Positions 38,805-46,873 of a stretch of 64,000 bases of DNA are shown here, in pieces; positions within the stretch are counted from its first letter, which is position 1, and each line of letters begins with the position of its first letter. The DNA comes from Betaproteobacteria bacterium (GTDB lineage: Bacteria > Pseudomonadota > Gammaproteobacteria > Burkholderiales > SG8-39). Made by a program: the position numbers and the translations under genes. Under the pieces are notes generated by a model. That model did no database searches, was not told where the DNA came from, and saw only the letters and a list, made by a program, of their open reading frames with translations. The stretch covers positions 1 to 64,000 of the forward strand of contig JAJDOG010000010.1 in NCBI GenBank assembly GCA_022340285.1. Direction: 5' to 3'.

Positions 38805-40172
38805 TCAGTTCCGGGCGGCCTGCTTGAGGACTACCGGCAGGCGATCGTCGGCGTCGTCCGCAGCGAGTGTCCCGCGGCTCGGCGGATGCTCGGCGAAATA
38901 GCGCTTGATGCCGGCCAGCAGTGCGCGTGCGATCTTGTCCTGGTAGGCGCCGCTGTTCAGCTTCTTCTCCTCGGCGGGATTCGAGATGAACGCCGTTTCG
39001 ACCAGGATCGAGGGCACGTCGGGCGATTTGAGCACGGCAAAGCCGGCCTGCTCCACGTGCTCCTTGTGGAGCGAGTTGATGTCGCCAAGCTCGTCGAGCA
39101 CGACGCGGCCCAGCTTCAGGCTGTCGCTGATCGTCGCGGTTTGCGAGAGGTCGAGCAGCGTCTGGGCCAGGTAGCGGTCCTTGACGTCCAGATTCACGCC
39201 GCCGATGAGGTCGGCGTCGTTCTCGCGCTTGGCCAGCCAGCTTGCGGCCGCGCTCGTGGCTCCGCGCTCGGAGAGAGCGAATACCGACGCACCGCGCGCG
39301 TGGGGCAGGATGTAAGCGTCGGCGTGGATCGAGATGAACAAGTCCGCCTTCGCGCGCCGGGCCTTGTCGACCCGCACGTGCAAAGGCACGAAGTAGTCGC
39401 CGTCGCGCGTCATGACGGCGCGCATGTTGGGCTCCGCGTCCACCAGCTTGCGCAGCCGTCTCGCGATGGAGAGCGTGACGTCCTTCTCGTGACTGCCGCG
39501 GCGTCCCTTCGCCCCGGGATCCTCGCCGCCGTGCCCGGCATCGATCACGACGGTGACGAGACGATGCGTCACCGATTTGCCCGAGCCGCGGCGTCGCTGC
39601 TTGTTCCGGTCTTCGAGCGGCCACGGCTCGATCTGCGGCCCGTCGTCGGAGGAATTCGATGCGCCCGACCGGTCCGGAGCGGTTTGCGCTGAGCCACGCC
39701 GCTCCAGCAGGGCGAGCAACGGGTCGGTCGGCACGGCGGGATAGACATCGAGCACCAGCCGGTAGCCGTACTCGCCGATCGGCTTGAGCAGGAAGACCTG
39801 GGGTTTCGCCTCGGTCTTGAGGTCCAGCACGAGCCGAATCGTGCCGGGCTTGAACCGGCCGACGCGAATATTGGCGACGTACGGATCGTCGGGCCGAACC
39901 TTGCCCGCGATCTGCGCGGCCAGCGAGTCGTAGTCCAGATCCTCGAGATCGACGACCAGCCGGTGCGGATTCTTGATGAGCAGGACCGAGTGGCGCGGCT
40001 CGGCATTCATCTCGAGCGTCACGCGGGTGTATTCGCCGGACGGCCAGACACGCACCGCGCGCATGGGCTCGTCGGCAGCGGCGATGGGCGATAGACCGAG
40101 GCAGAGGAGCGCCGCCGCTAGGCAGGCGCGCAGCCGGGATCGGAAGACGGCTCGTTGACCGATGTCAGGCAC
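38805..40172 (-). CDS. amiC: N-acetylmuramoyl-L-alanine amidase, AmiC type
   Basis: 455 residues from a GTG at 40172 that gives a signal peptide (LRACLAAALLCLGLSPIAAA); this start lies inside the 3' end of tsaE, a 55-base overlap. Seen: N-terminal AMIN domain (about 35-140), a charged linker, then Amidase_3 with zinc ligands in IDAGHGGEDPGA, RGSHEKDVTLS, ISIHADAYI and VETAFISNPAEE. Cleaves septal peptidoglycan in the periplasm. The real start may be uncertain by a few codons. Confidence 0.92.
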   Translation of the reverse strand: MPDIGQRAVFRSRLRACLAAALLCLGLSPIAAADEPMRAVRVWPSGEYTRVTLEMNAEPRHSVLLIKNPHRLVVDLEDLDYDSLAAQIAGKVRPDDPYVANIRVGRFKPGTIRLVLDLKTEAKPQVFLLKPIGEYGYRLVLDVYPAVPTDPLLALLERRGSAQTAPDRSGASNSSDDGPQIEPWPLEDRNKQRRRGSGKSVTHRLVTVVIDAGHGGEDPGAKGRRGSHEKDVTLSIARRLRKLVDAEPNMRAVMTRDGDYFVPLHVRVDKARRAKADLFISIHADAYILPHARGASVFALSERGATSAAASWLAKRENDADLIGGVNLDVKDRYLAQTLLDLSQTATISDSLKLGRVVLDELGDINSLHKEHVEQAGFAVLKSPDVPSILVETAFISNPAEEKKLNSGAYQDKIARALLAGIKRYFAEHPPSRGTLAADDADDRLPVVLKQAARN

Positions 40173-40636
40173 TGGCTGCCGGCTTTCGTGAATGCCTCGA
40201 GCGTCACGTCCCGCCCGCTCGGCGCGGGCGTGAGCGTGATGCGCAGATCCGGCGGCGGTAATGCCGCCGCCCCGCCTTTTTCCGGCCATTCGACCAGGCA
40301 TACGGAGGCCTCGTTGAAGTACTCCCTGAACCCCGAATCTTGCCAGGCTTTTGGATGATCGAACCGATAAAAATCAAAGTGGTACAAGTGTAATCTCGAA
40401 ACTGTATAAAGTTCAACCAGGCTGTAGGTGGGACTTTTGACTTTTCCCTCATGGCCGAGCGCTTTGATGAGGCCCCGGGCCAGGGTGGTTTTCCCGGCGC
40501 CCAGCTCCCCGCACAGATGGATCGACATGCCGGGCCGGACGGCCGGCGCAAGACGGGTCCCTAGGGCGAGGGTCGAAGCCTCGTCAGGGAGGTGCAGGGC
40601 AAGTGCCGGTGCGACCGGCGTTAAGATCGAGCGCAT
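40118..40636 (-). CDS. tsaE: tRNA t6A37 synthesis ATPase TsaE
   Basis: 172 residues from the ATG at 40636. Walker A GELGAGKTTLARGL, SPTYSLVELY, YHFDFYRFD, VEWPEKGG. Needed with TsaB, TsaC and TsaD for t6A37. Upstream of amiC as usual. Its start codon overlaps the divergent queG start in CATG. Confidence 0.95.
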   Translation of the reverse strand: MRSILTPVAPALALHLPDEASTLALGTRLAPAVRPGMSIHLCGELGAGKTTLARGLIKALGHEGKVKSPTYSLVELYTVSRLHLYHFDFYRFDHPKAWQDSGFREYFNEASVCLVEWPEKGGAAALPPPDLRITLTPAPSGRDVTLEAFTKAGSQCLTSVNEPSSDPGCAPA

Positions 40637-41720
40637 GAATCGAAAGGCGGCAAACGCGTCTGAAGCTCCGCGGGACTTCGTGATGCTCGCCGCAACAATC
40701 AGGGCCTGGGGCGGGGAGCTGGGCTTCCAGGCCGTCGGCATCGCGGACGTCGAGCTCGGGGCCGCGGAGCGGCGCCTCCTCGAGTGGCTTGCCGCGGGAC
40801 GGCATGGCGAGCTCGATTATATGGCCCGCCATGGCCCGAAGCGCGCGCGGCCGGCGGAGCTCGTGCCCGGCACCGTGCGCGTGATCAGCGCCCGGATGGA
40901 CTACCTGCCGGAGGCCGCAGACAGCGAACAGACCATGAACGACGGCGCGCGGGCGTTTGTCTCCCGCTATGCGCTCGGGCGCGACTACCACAAGGTTCTG
41001 CGGGGGCGCCTGCAGCAGCTCGCGGACCGCATCGCTGCCGAAATCGGCGCGTTCGGCTACCGCGTATTCACCGACTCCGCTCCGGTGATGGAGGTCGAGC
41101 TCGCGCGCAAGGCCGGACTAGGGTGGCGGGGCAAGCATACGCTGCTGCTTTCGCGCGATGCGGGCTCGTATTTCTTTCTGGGCGAGATCTACACTGACCT
41201 GCCCCTGCCTCCGGACGAGCCGGTAAGCGAACACTGCGGCGCATGCGCGAAGTGCATCGACATCTGCCCGACCCGCGCAATCGTGGCGCCCTACCAACTC
41301 GACGCAAGGCGCTGCATCTCCTATCTCACCATCGAGCTGAAGGGCAGTATTCCGCTCGAGTTGCGTCCGCTGATCGGCAATCGGGTCTATGGGTGCGACG
41401 ACTGCCAGCTCGTCTGCCCCTGGAACCGGTATGCACGCGTGTCGGGCGAGCCGGACTTCCAGGTGCGTAACGGCCTCGACGCTGCCCAGCTGGCGGACCT
41501 GTTTTCCTGGAGCGAGAGTGAGTTTCACGAGCGGCTGGCCGGGAGTGCGATACACCGGATCGGCCACGAGCGATGGCTGCGCAATCTCGCCGTCGGGCTC
41601 GGCAACGCGCCGGGCGACGAGTGGGTGATCGCCGCGCTGCGCGCACGCGTCGATCACCCGTCAGCGCTGGTGCGTGAGCACGTGAGCTGGGCGCTCCAGC
41701 GTCACGGCATCCGCACCTAG
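40635..41720 (+). CDS. queG: epoxyqueuosine reductase
   Basis: 361 residues if the ATG at 40635 is used (GTG 40680 and ATG 40683 are alternatives). Seen: LGFQAVGIADVEL, ALGRDYHKVLRGRL with cobalamin-binding context, and two [4Fe-4S] clusters, CGACAKCIDICP and CDDCQLVCPW. Reduces epoxyqueuosine to queuosine in tRNA. The stop shares CTAG with the convergent lipoprotein gene. Confidence 0.95.
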   Translation: MNRKAANASEAPRDFVMLAATIRAWGGELGFQAVGIADVELGAAERRLLEWLAAGRHGELDYMARHGPKRARPAELVPGTVRVISARMDYLPEAADSEQTMNDGARAFVSRYALGRDYHKVLRGRLQQLADRIAAEIGAFGYRVFTDSAPVMEVELARKAGLGWRGKHTLLLSRDAGSYFFLGEIYTDLPLPPDEPVSEHCGACAKCIDICPTRAIVAPYQLDARRCISYLTIELKGSIPLELRPLIGNRVYGCDDCQLVCPWNRYARVSGEPDFQVRNGLDAAQLADLFSWSESEFHERLAGSAIHRIGHERWLRNLAVGLGNAPGDEWVIAALRARVDHPSALVREHVSWALQRHGIRT

Positions 41721-42565
41721 CCCTGCGGATCGGGCACGAATCCGCCGTCCGGGAAGGGGTTCGGGACGCCGACCGGCGGCATGTGCGGAATGATGCCGCG
41801 CGCGACCAGATTCCGGTAGCTGTCGTATTGAATCGTGATCGTCTGGTTCGGGTATGCCGTCGCGCGGCGGAAGCTGGTGTAGCGGGCCGCCGACCACTCG
41901 CGCTCGCCATGCCCGGTGCCGAGCTTCTCTTGGCGCTGCGCCAGCGGTGCGGAACGCTTGGCCGCGCCCGCGGGCGCCTCGGTGCTTGGCGCCGGCGAGG
42001 ATACGCCGGACGCTTCGCGCTCCGGTTCGTTCTGCGCGTCGCCTCGCGAGCGCGACTCTGCGCTTTCTTCAGGCTGTAACGGCGTCTGTGGTCGATAGAC
42101 CCGGGGCGGGCGCGGCGGGCGATATTCGCGGAACACCGCAACCCCAATCACCCCGACGTTCTGTGGACGGCCCGTGCGCGCGGCGTAGCTGTCTGGCAGC
42201 GCGGTGAAGTAGAACGCCGCGACCTCTTCCAGCGACTTCCGCCAACCATTGATCTCGAAGGACTGGCGCCCTCCGAGGACGTAGCCCGCCTGGCTCGTTG
42301 CCGCCGTCTCCCCGCTCACGACATTCACGCCATCGACGGAGATGACCGCCATGACCCTGCGCGGCGTCCGGTTCGCAATGCGGATCGCGTACTTTTCCCC
42401 CGGCGTTCCCGCGATGTACAGGTGACCGGCGTGATAGTGCGTCGGTACCGGCTGGCCGGTTGTCCGGTTGACGACGGTGACGTCGACCAGCGACCCGGCG
42501 GATACGTTCGCCGAGGCGCAACCCGATAGTGCCGCGGCGAGCAGCGCCGCAAGGATGCCCTTCAT
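41717..42565 (-). CDS. uncharacterised lipoprotein, last gene of the ECF sigma unit
   Basis: 282 residues. Lipobox LSGC near residue 16 predicts lipidation; Ala17 after the Cys favours the outer membrane. An N-terminal beta-rich domain (DVTVVNRTTGQPVPTHYHAG, VMAVISVDGVNVVSGETAAT, NGWRKSLEEVAAFYFTALPD) is followed by a Pro/Glu-rich linker and a C-terminal segment LGTGHGEREWSAARYTSF. I know similar unnamed proteins in other proteobacteria but no function. It follows the sigma/anti-sigma pair by 90 bases in the same direction and is a likely target or output. Confidence 0.75.
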   Translation of the reverse strand: MKGILAALLAAALSGCASANVSAGSLVDVTVVNRTTGQPVPTHYHAGHLYIAGTPGEKYAIRIANRTPRRVMAVISVDGVNVVSGETAATSQAGYVLGGRQSFEINGWRKSLEEVAAFYFTALPDSYAARTGRPQNVGVIGVAVFREYRPPRPPRVYRPQTPLQPEESAESRSRGDAQNEPEREASGVSSPAPSTEAPAGAAKRSAPLAQRQEKLGTGHGEREWSAARYTSFRRATAYPNQTITIQYDSYRNLVARGIIPHMPPVGVPNPFPDGGFVPDPQG

Positions 42566-42655
42566 GTGCTTCTCCCCAATCAGTTAAGGACACCGCTGTA
42601 AACGGTGGCCGTGGCGCGATGGGGTTAAAGGCGGGAAGGGAGTGGGCCAAGCCCG

Positions 42656-43516
42656 CTAAGGCAGATCGTCCGGGAGGGGATGGTCGGGGAACCGATCGCG
42701 AAATTCGGCCAGCAGACGATTCGCTTCTTCCGTCTGGCCAGCCTTCTTCAGACGCCTAATTTCGGCAATCCAATCCTCGGGTGACCGCAGCGCGGGTTGC
42801 CCGACGCCTGTTGCCGCGTCCCGTTCGGTGCGGCCAGTAGGTCGGTCGCCGAGAGCTCGCTCGCGAGCCATCGACGAGGCCGATTCGGTTTCCGAGGCGG
42901 GCGGCGACGCGGCGCCGGCCGACTCGCTCTTCTTCCTGAGCGGAGACAGGCCATCCTTTGCGCGAGGTGGTTCTGCAACGGGTGGCGTGGCAGGACGCGC
43001 CGGCTCGGCCGGGAAGGGTGCGGGCGCGCGCTTCGCCTCGTTGGACTGGGCCCGCTCCGGTTTCTGGGCTGGCATTTGCCGAAGACCACGCTCGTCGGCA
43101 GGCGTAGCCGGCGGAGGCGCCGCGCTCGGCGGCACGACGCTTCGTCTTTCCTGGAGCTCGGAGGGTTTGGCTTCGCGGCCTCCAGATTCCTTGTCCAGAT
43201 CGCCTCGCCTGGCTGCGCCAGGTACGACGTGATCTTCGCGCACTTTGCCGGGGCTCAGTTCTTCCAGCATCGTCGGCGCCTGTTCGCTCTCGTACACCAT
43301 GAGCGTCACGGTGGCCGAGAGCACGACCGTGGCGGCCACCGCGACGGGAACACGCCAGCGCTGCGCAAACGACCGTCCGGCCGGCACCGGGTGCGCGTCC
43401 ACGGCGCGATGCGCGGCGGCTAGGATGCGCTCGTCAAGCGCACGCGGCGGCTCCTCACGCGCGGTCGCGCGGTATGCCGCGTCGAGGTTCGGGTCGCGTG
43501 GCTCGTCGCCGTTCAC
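42656..43516 (-). CDS. putative membrane anti-sigma factor
   Basis: 286 residues from a GTG overlapping the sigma factor stop (GTGA). About 52 cytoplasmic residues, one transmembrane helix (VPVAVAATVVLSATVTLMVY), then a long Pro/Ala/Glu-rich periplasmic linker and a short helical end (EIRRLKKAGQTEEANRLLAE) that resembles a single TPR-like repeat. No HxxxCxxC zinc motif. Position and topology suggest it binds and holds the ECF sigma factor; this is inference. Confidence 0.7.
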   Translation of the reverse strand: MNGDEPRDPNLDAAYRATAREEPPRALDERILAAAHRAVDAHPVPAGRSFAQRWRVPVAVAATVVLSATVTLMVYESEQAPTMLEELSPGKVREDHVVPGAARRGDLDKESGGREAKPSELQERRSVVPPSAAPPPATPADERGLRQMPAQKPERAQSNEAKRAPAPFPAEPARPATPPVAEPPRAKDGLSPLRKKSESAGAASPPASETESASSMARERALGDRPTGRTERDAATGVGQPALRSPEDWIAEIRRLKKAGQTEEANRLLAEFRDRFPDHPLPDDLP

Positions 43517-44073
43517 GTCAGATCCTTCAGGGCCTCGCGAAGCTTGGCGACGGCATATCGCAGGCGGCTCTTGGCGGTCTCGCGCTCGACGCCAGTCGCC
43601 TGCGCGATTTCCTCGATGGTCAGACCGGCCTCCTGTTGCAGGAGAAAGGCCTCGCGCTGGGGCCCCGGCAGCGAATCGATCGCGGAAAGCAACCGCCCTG
43701 CCAGTTCCTTGCGCTCGAGCGTGCGCTCGGGCGGTGGATCCGCCGCAGGAAAGGCAACCAAAGTCTCGGGCGCGTCGTCAATGCTGGTCAGATGGGCGCG
43801 TCCGCGCGTTCGCAGGTGATCGAGCACTCGGTTGTGCGCAATCGTGTACAGCCAGGTCGTGAAGCGTGCCTTGACCGCATAGTCGCGGCGCGCGTTGATG
43901 AGTCGAATCCAGACATCCTGAAAAAGTTCCTCGGCCACCGCGGCATCACCGGTCTGACGCCGCAGGTAGCGAAATACCGGCCCCTTGTGCCGCCGGTAGA
44001 GAGCGTCGAATGCGCCGGCGTCGCCGTCGCGGTAGCGCAGCATCAGTTCCTCGTCGGAAATGCCCTCCTGCAT
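43513..44073 (-). CDS. ECF-family RNA polymerase sigma factor
   Basis: 186 residues. Region 2: DGDAGAFDALYRRHKGPVFR, EELFQDVWIRLINAR, TTWLYTIAHNRVLDHLR. Region 4: LPGPQREAFLLQQEAGLTIE, EIAQATGVERETAKSRLRYA. Directs RNA polymerase to a small regulon, probably including its own operon. The inducing signal is unknown. Upstream 116 bases to the divergent gene at 44190 contain no recognised promoter. Confidence 0.93.
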   Translation of the reverse strand: MQEGISDEELMLRYRDGDAGAFDALYRRHKGPVFRYLRRQTGDAAVAEELFQDVWIRLINARRDYAVKARFTTWLYTIAHNRVLDHLRTRGRAHLTSIDDAPETLVAFPAADPPPERTLERKELAGRLLSAIDSLPGPQREAFLLQQEAGLTIEEIAQATGVERETAKSRLRYAVAKLREALKDLT

Positions 44074-44189
44074 GCCGCGGCAAGTGTAACGCGACGTGCC
44101 CGGGAGGGGGCGGACGTGACACCTGTCGCACCGGCCTTGTTTGTGTGAACGTTTAACGGGTGTTTTTGGGGTTAAACTGGTTTGGCGCC

Positions 44190-44717
44190 ATGCGACTCCA
44201 CCAGCTCAAGATCGAATACCGGCCGGAAGAGGACCGGATCCTGATGCGCCTCGCGACCGATACCGGGGCGGAGGTGCTGCTGTGGTTGACGCGGCGATGC
44301 ATCGCGCGGCTGTGGCCCGTGCTCCTCAACATGGCCCAGGCGGTTCCCGAGGTGCAGCTCCAGCACAATCCCGAGGCGCGCAAGGCGCTGCTCGGATTCC
44401 AGCACGAAAAGGCGATCCGTCAGGCGAACTTCTCGAAGCCCTATGAGGAGTCGGAGCGGGAGCGCCCGCTCGGTGCGGAGCCGTTGCTCATTACGCGCAT
44501 TCAGCCCCGGCGCGATCAGCAGGGCCGCAACGTACTGGGCCTGCTGCCGGCAGCCGGCCAGGGCGTACACATCACCCTGGACGAGAACCTGTTGCACGGG
44601 CTGATGAAGCTCCTGCAGAACGCGGTGAAGAAGAGCGAGTGGAGCCTCGATCTCGCGCTTCCCTCGGGCATGGCGCCCGTCGCCGACACAGCAGGCGGCC
44701 ACCCCACGATAAATTAA
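44190..44717 (+). CDS. conserved protein of unknown function
   Basis: 175 residues from the ATG at 44190 (MRLHQLKIEYRPEEDRILMR). No signal peptide, no transmembrane helix. Central Arg/Glu-rich part and a C-terminal QGVHITLDENLLHGLMKLLQ. I do not recognise a characterised family. Divergent from the ECF sigma factor, so it could belong to its regulon. Convergent with the ABC-F gene. Confidence 0.75.
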   Translation: MRLHQLKIEYRPEEDRILMRLATDTGAEVLLWLTRRCIARLWPVLLNMAQAVPEVQLQHNPEARKALLGFQHEKAIRQANFSKPYEESERERPLGAEPLLITRIQPRRDQQGRNVLGLLPAAGQGVHITLDENLLHGLMKLLQNAVKKSEWSLDLALPSGMAPVADTAGGHPTIN

Positions 44718-44749
44718 ACGTCCTTCGAGACGCTGTCTCGAAGCTGGCG

Positions 44750-46648
44750 CTATACAGCCTCATTACTGAGGTTTTCGAGCTCGGTCTGCAGCGTCAGCCA
44801 TTCCGCTTCAACGGACTCGAGCCGCGCGCTGACACGAGCCTGCTCGCGCAAGGCGGCCGCGACCTGCGCCTGATCCGCGCCGTTGTAGAACGCCTCGGAC
44901 GCGAGCTCGCTCTCGATGCGGCCCTTTTCAGCCGTGAGGTCGGCCATCTCGCGCTCGAGCCGCCCGATCCGGGTCACGATGGGCTTCTTCTTTTGTGCAA
45001 GCTCGCGACGCGCCTCGGCCTCGGCGCGCTTTTCGCTGCGACGCTCGTCGGCACGCGCCGAGCGCGCCTTGCCCGCCGTCGCGCGCGCGTTCAGCCAGTC
45101 GCGATAGTCGTCGAGATCGCCGTCAAAGTCCTGCACGCGTCCGCCGGCAACGAGCATCAGCGAATCGGTCGCGGTGCGCAGGAGGTGGCGGTCGTGGGAG
45201 ACCAGCACCATCGCGCCTTCGTATTCCTGCAGGGCGAGCGTGAGCGCTTCGCGCATGTCCAGATCCAGGTGGTTCGTGGGCTCGTCCAGCAGCAGCAGAT
45301 TCGGACGCTGCCAGATCACCAGGGCGAGCGCGAGGCGCGCACGCTCGCCGCCCGAGAAGCGGCCGACCGGCGCCAAGGCCATGTCACCGGAAAAGTCGAA
45401 GCTGCCGAGGTAACTGCGCAGCTCCTGCTCTCTTCTCTCCGGATCGATGCGCGTCATGTGCTGGAGGGGACTTTCGTCGGCGCGCAGCTCCTCGAGCTGG
45501 TGCTGCGCGAAGTACCCGACGCGCAGATTCCTGCCTTCCCGACGATGACCGGCCCCCGGCGCGAGCCGGCCCGCAAGCAGTTTGATCAGCGTCGATTTGC
45601 CGGCGCCGTTGCGTCCGAGCAGCCCGATCCGGGCGCCGGCCGGAATCGTGAGCTTGATCGACTCGAGCACGGGAGGCCCGCCGTAGCCGACCGCCGCATC
45701 GTCGAGAACGAGAACCGGGTCCGGCCCCCCCGGGAAGTCACGAAAGTGAAACGTGAAAGGCGAATCGACGTGTGCCGGCGCGATGCGTTCCATGCGCTCG
45801 AGCGCCTTGATCCGGCTTTGCGCCTGCCGCGCCTTGGTGGCCTTGGCGCGGAAGCGCGTGATGAACCGTTCGAGGCGCTCGATCTCGCGTTGCTGCCGGG
45901 TGTAGAGCGCCTGCTCGTGAGCGAGTCGCTCGGCGCGCTGGCCCTCGTAGGCGGAGTAGTTACCGGGGGTCAGGCGCAGCCTTTGCTGCTCGAAGGAGAG
46001 AATGGCGCTGACCGTGGCATCGAGAAACTCGCGGTCGTGGGAGACAAGCAGCAGCGTCCCGCGGTACCCGGTGAGCCATCCTTCGAGCCAGACGATGGCG
46101 TCCAGGTCCAGGTGATTGGTGGGCTCGTCGAGCAGGAGCAGATCGGATCGGCACATCAGTGCGCGCGCGAGGTTCAGCCGCATGCGCCAGCCCCCCGAGA
46201 ATCTGCGCATCGGCTGCGCGATCTCGTCCGGACCGAAACCGAGCCCGGCGAGGAGCGCAGCCGCACGCGCCCGTGCGGTATAGCCGTCGATCAATCCATA
46301 CCGGTCGTGCAGATGGGCGAGGTGCTCCCCGTCGTTCTGCGCCTCGGCGGCCGCAAGGTCCGCCTCGACCGCGCGCAGTTCCGCGTCGCCATCGATGACG
46401 TAATCGATCGCCGGCTGATCGCTCGCGGGCGACTCCTGCGCGACATGCGCGACAACCCAGGACGACGGCACCTCGAGATCGCCGCCGTCCGGGTGAAGAT
46501 CACCCGTGAAAAGGGCGAACAGGCTCGATTTGCCGCAGCCATTCGGTCCGACGACGCCCACGCGCTCGCCGGGAGCAATGCCGAGATCGGCGCCCTCGAG
46601 CAGCGGTTTCGCGCCGCGGCGGAGGCGCAGCTTGCGCAGGGTGATCAT
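44750..46648 (-). CDS. ABC-F family ATPase (YheS/Uup-like)
   Basis: 632 residues from the ATG at 46648 (MITLRKLRLRRGAKPLLEGA). Two ABC domains, Walker A GPNGCGKSSLF and GRNGAGKSTLI, signatures RFSGGWRMRL and RFSGGERARL, a charged linker between them and a coiled-coil C terminus. No membrane segment. Known: ABC-F proteins bind the ribosomal E site and modulate translation. Divergent from rhlE. Confidence 0.93.
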   Translation of the reverse strand: MITLRKLRLRRGAKPLLEGADLGIAPGERVGVVGPNGCGKSSLFALFTGDLHPDGGDLEVPSSWVVAHVAQESPASDQPAIDYVIDGDAELRAVEADLAAAEAQNDGEHLAHLHDRYGLIDGYTARARAAALLAGLGFGPDEIAQPMRRFSGGWRMRLNLARALMCRSDLLLLDEPTNHLDLDAIVWLEGWLTGYRGTLLLVSHDREFLDATVSAILSFEQQRLRLTPGNYSAYEGQRAERLAHEQALYTRQQREIERLERFITRFRAKATKARQAQSRIKALERMERIAPAHVDSPFTFHFRDFPGGPDPVLVLDDAAVGYGGPPVLESIKLTIPAGARIGLLGRNGAGKSTLIKLLAGRLAPGAGHRREGRNLRVGYFAQHQLEELRADESPLQHMTRIDPERREQELRSYLGSFDFSGDMALAPVGRFSGGERARLALALVIWQRPNLLLLDEPTNHLDLDMREALTLALQEYEGAMVLVSHDRHLLRTATDSLMLVAGGRVQDFDGDLDDYRDWLNARATAGKARSARADERRSEKRAEAEARRELAQKKKPIVTRIGRLEREMADLTAEKGRIESELASEAFYNGADQAQVAAALREQARVSARLESVEAEWLTLQTELENLSNEAV

Positions 46649-46731
46649 TCGGGCGCGATTGTAGAAGCTATCGCGCAATCGCTCATGCGATGCGCTCGGG
46701 CGACGATGGGGTGTGATTCGCAGCTTGCCTC

Positions 46732-46740
46732 TGATATACT
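46732..46740 (+). promoter_or_regulatory. extended -10 promoter for rhlE
   Basis: TGATATACT, same form as before the thioredoxin and PII genes. It would give a leader of about 125 bases before the TTG start of rhlE, long enough for leader-based control. Confidence 0.45.
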
Positions 46741-46873
46741 CCGCGCACTTTCGCTCGACTCCCTCCGGACTCCTATCCGCTTGCAGCTCATCTCTCTCGC
46801 GCTTTCGGACCACCCGGCGGGCGAAGAGCGTGTTGTCAGTGGTCAACTTTTCCAGTCCTTCTAGCCGTATTGC

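Noticed and set aside
44639..46864. 741-codon plus-strand frame opposite the ABC-F gene
   Set aside because: The minus strand has two complete ABC domains; the plus frame has no domain and begins inside the unknown protein gene.
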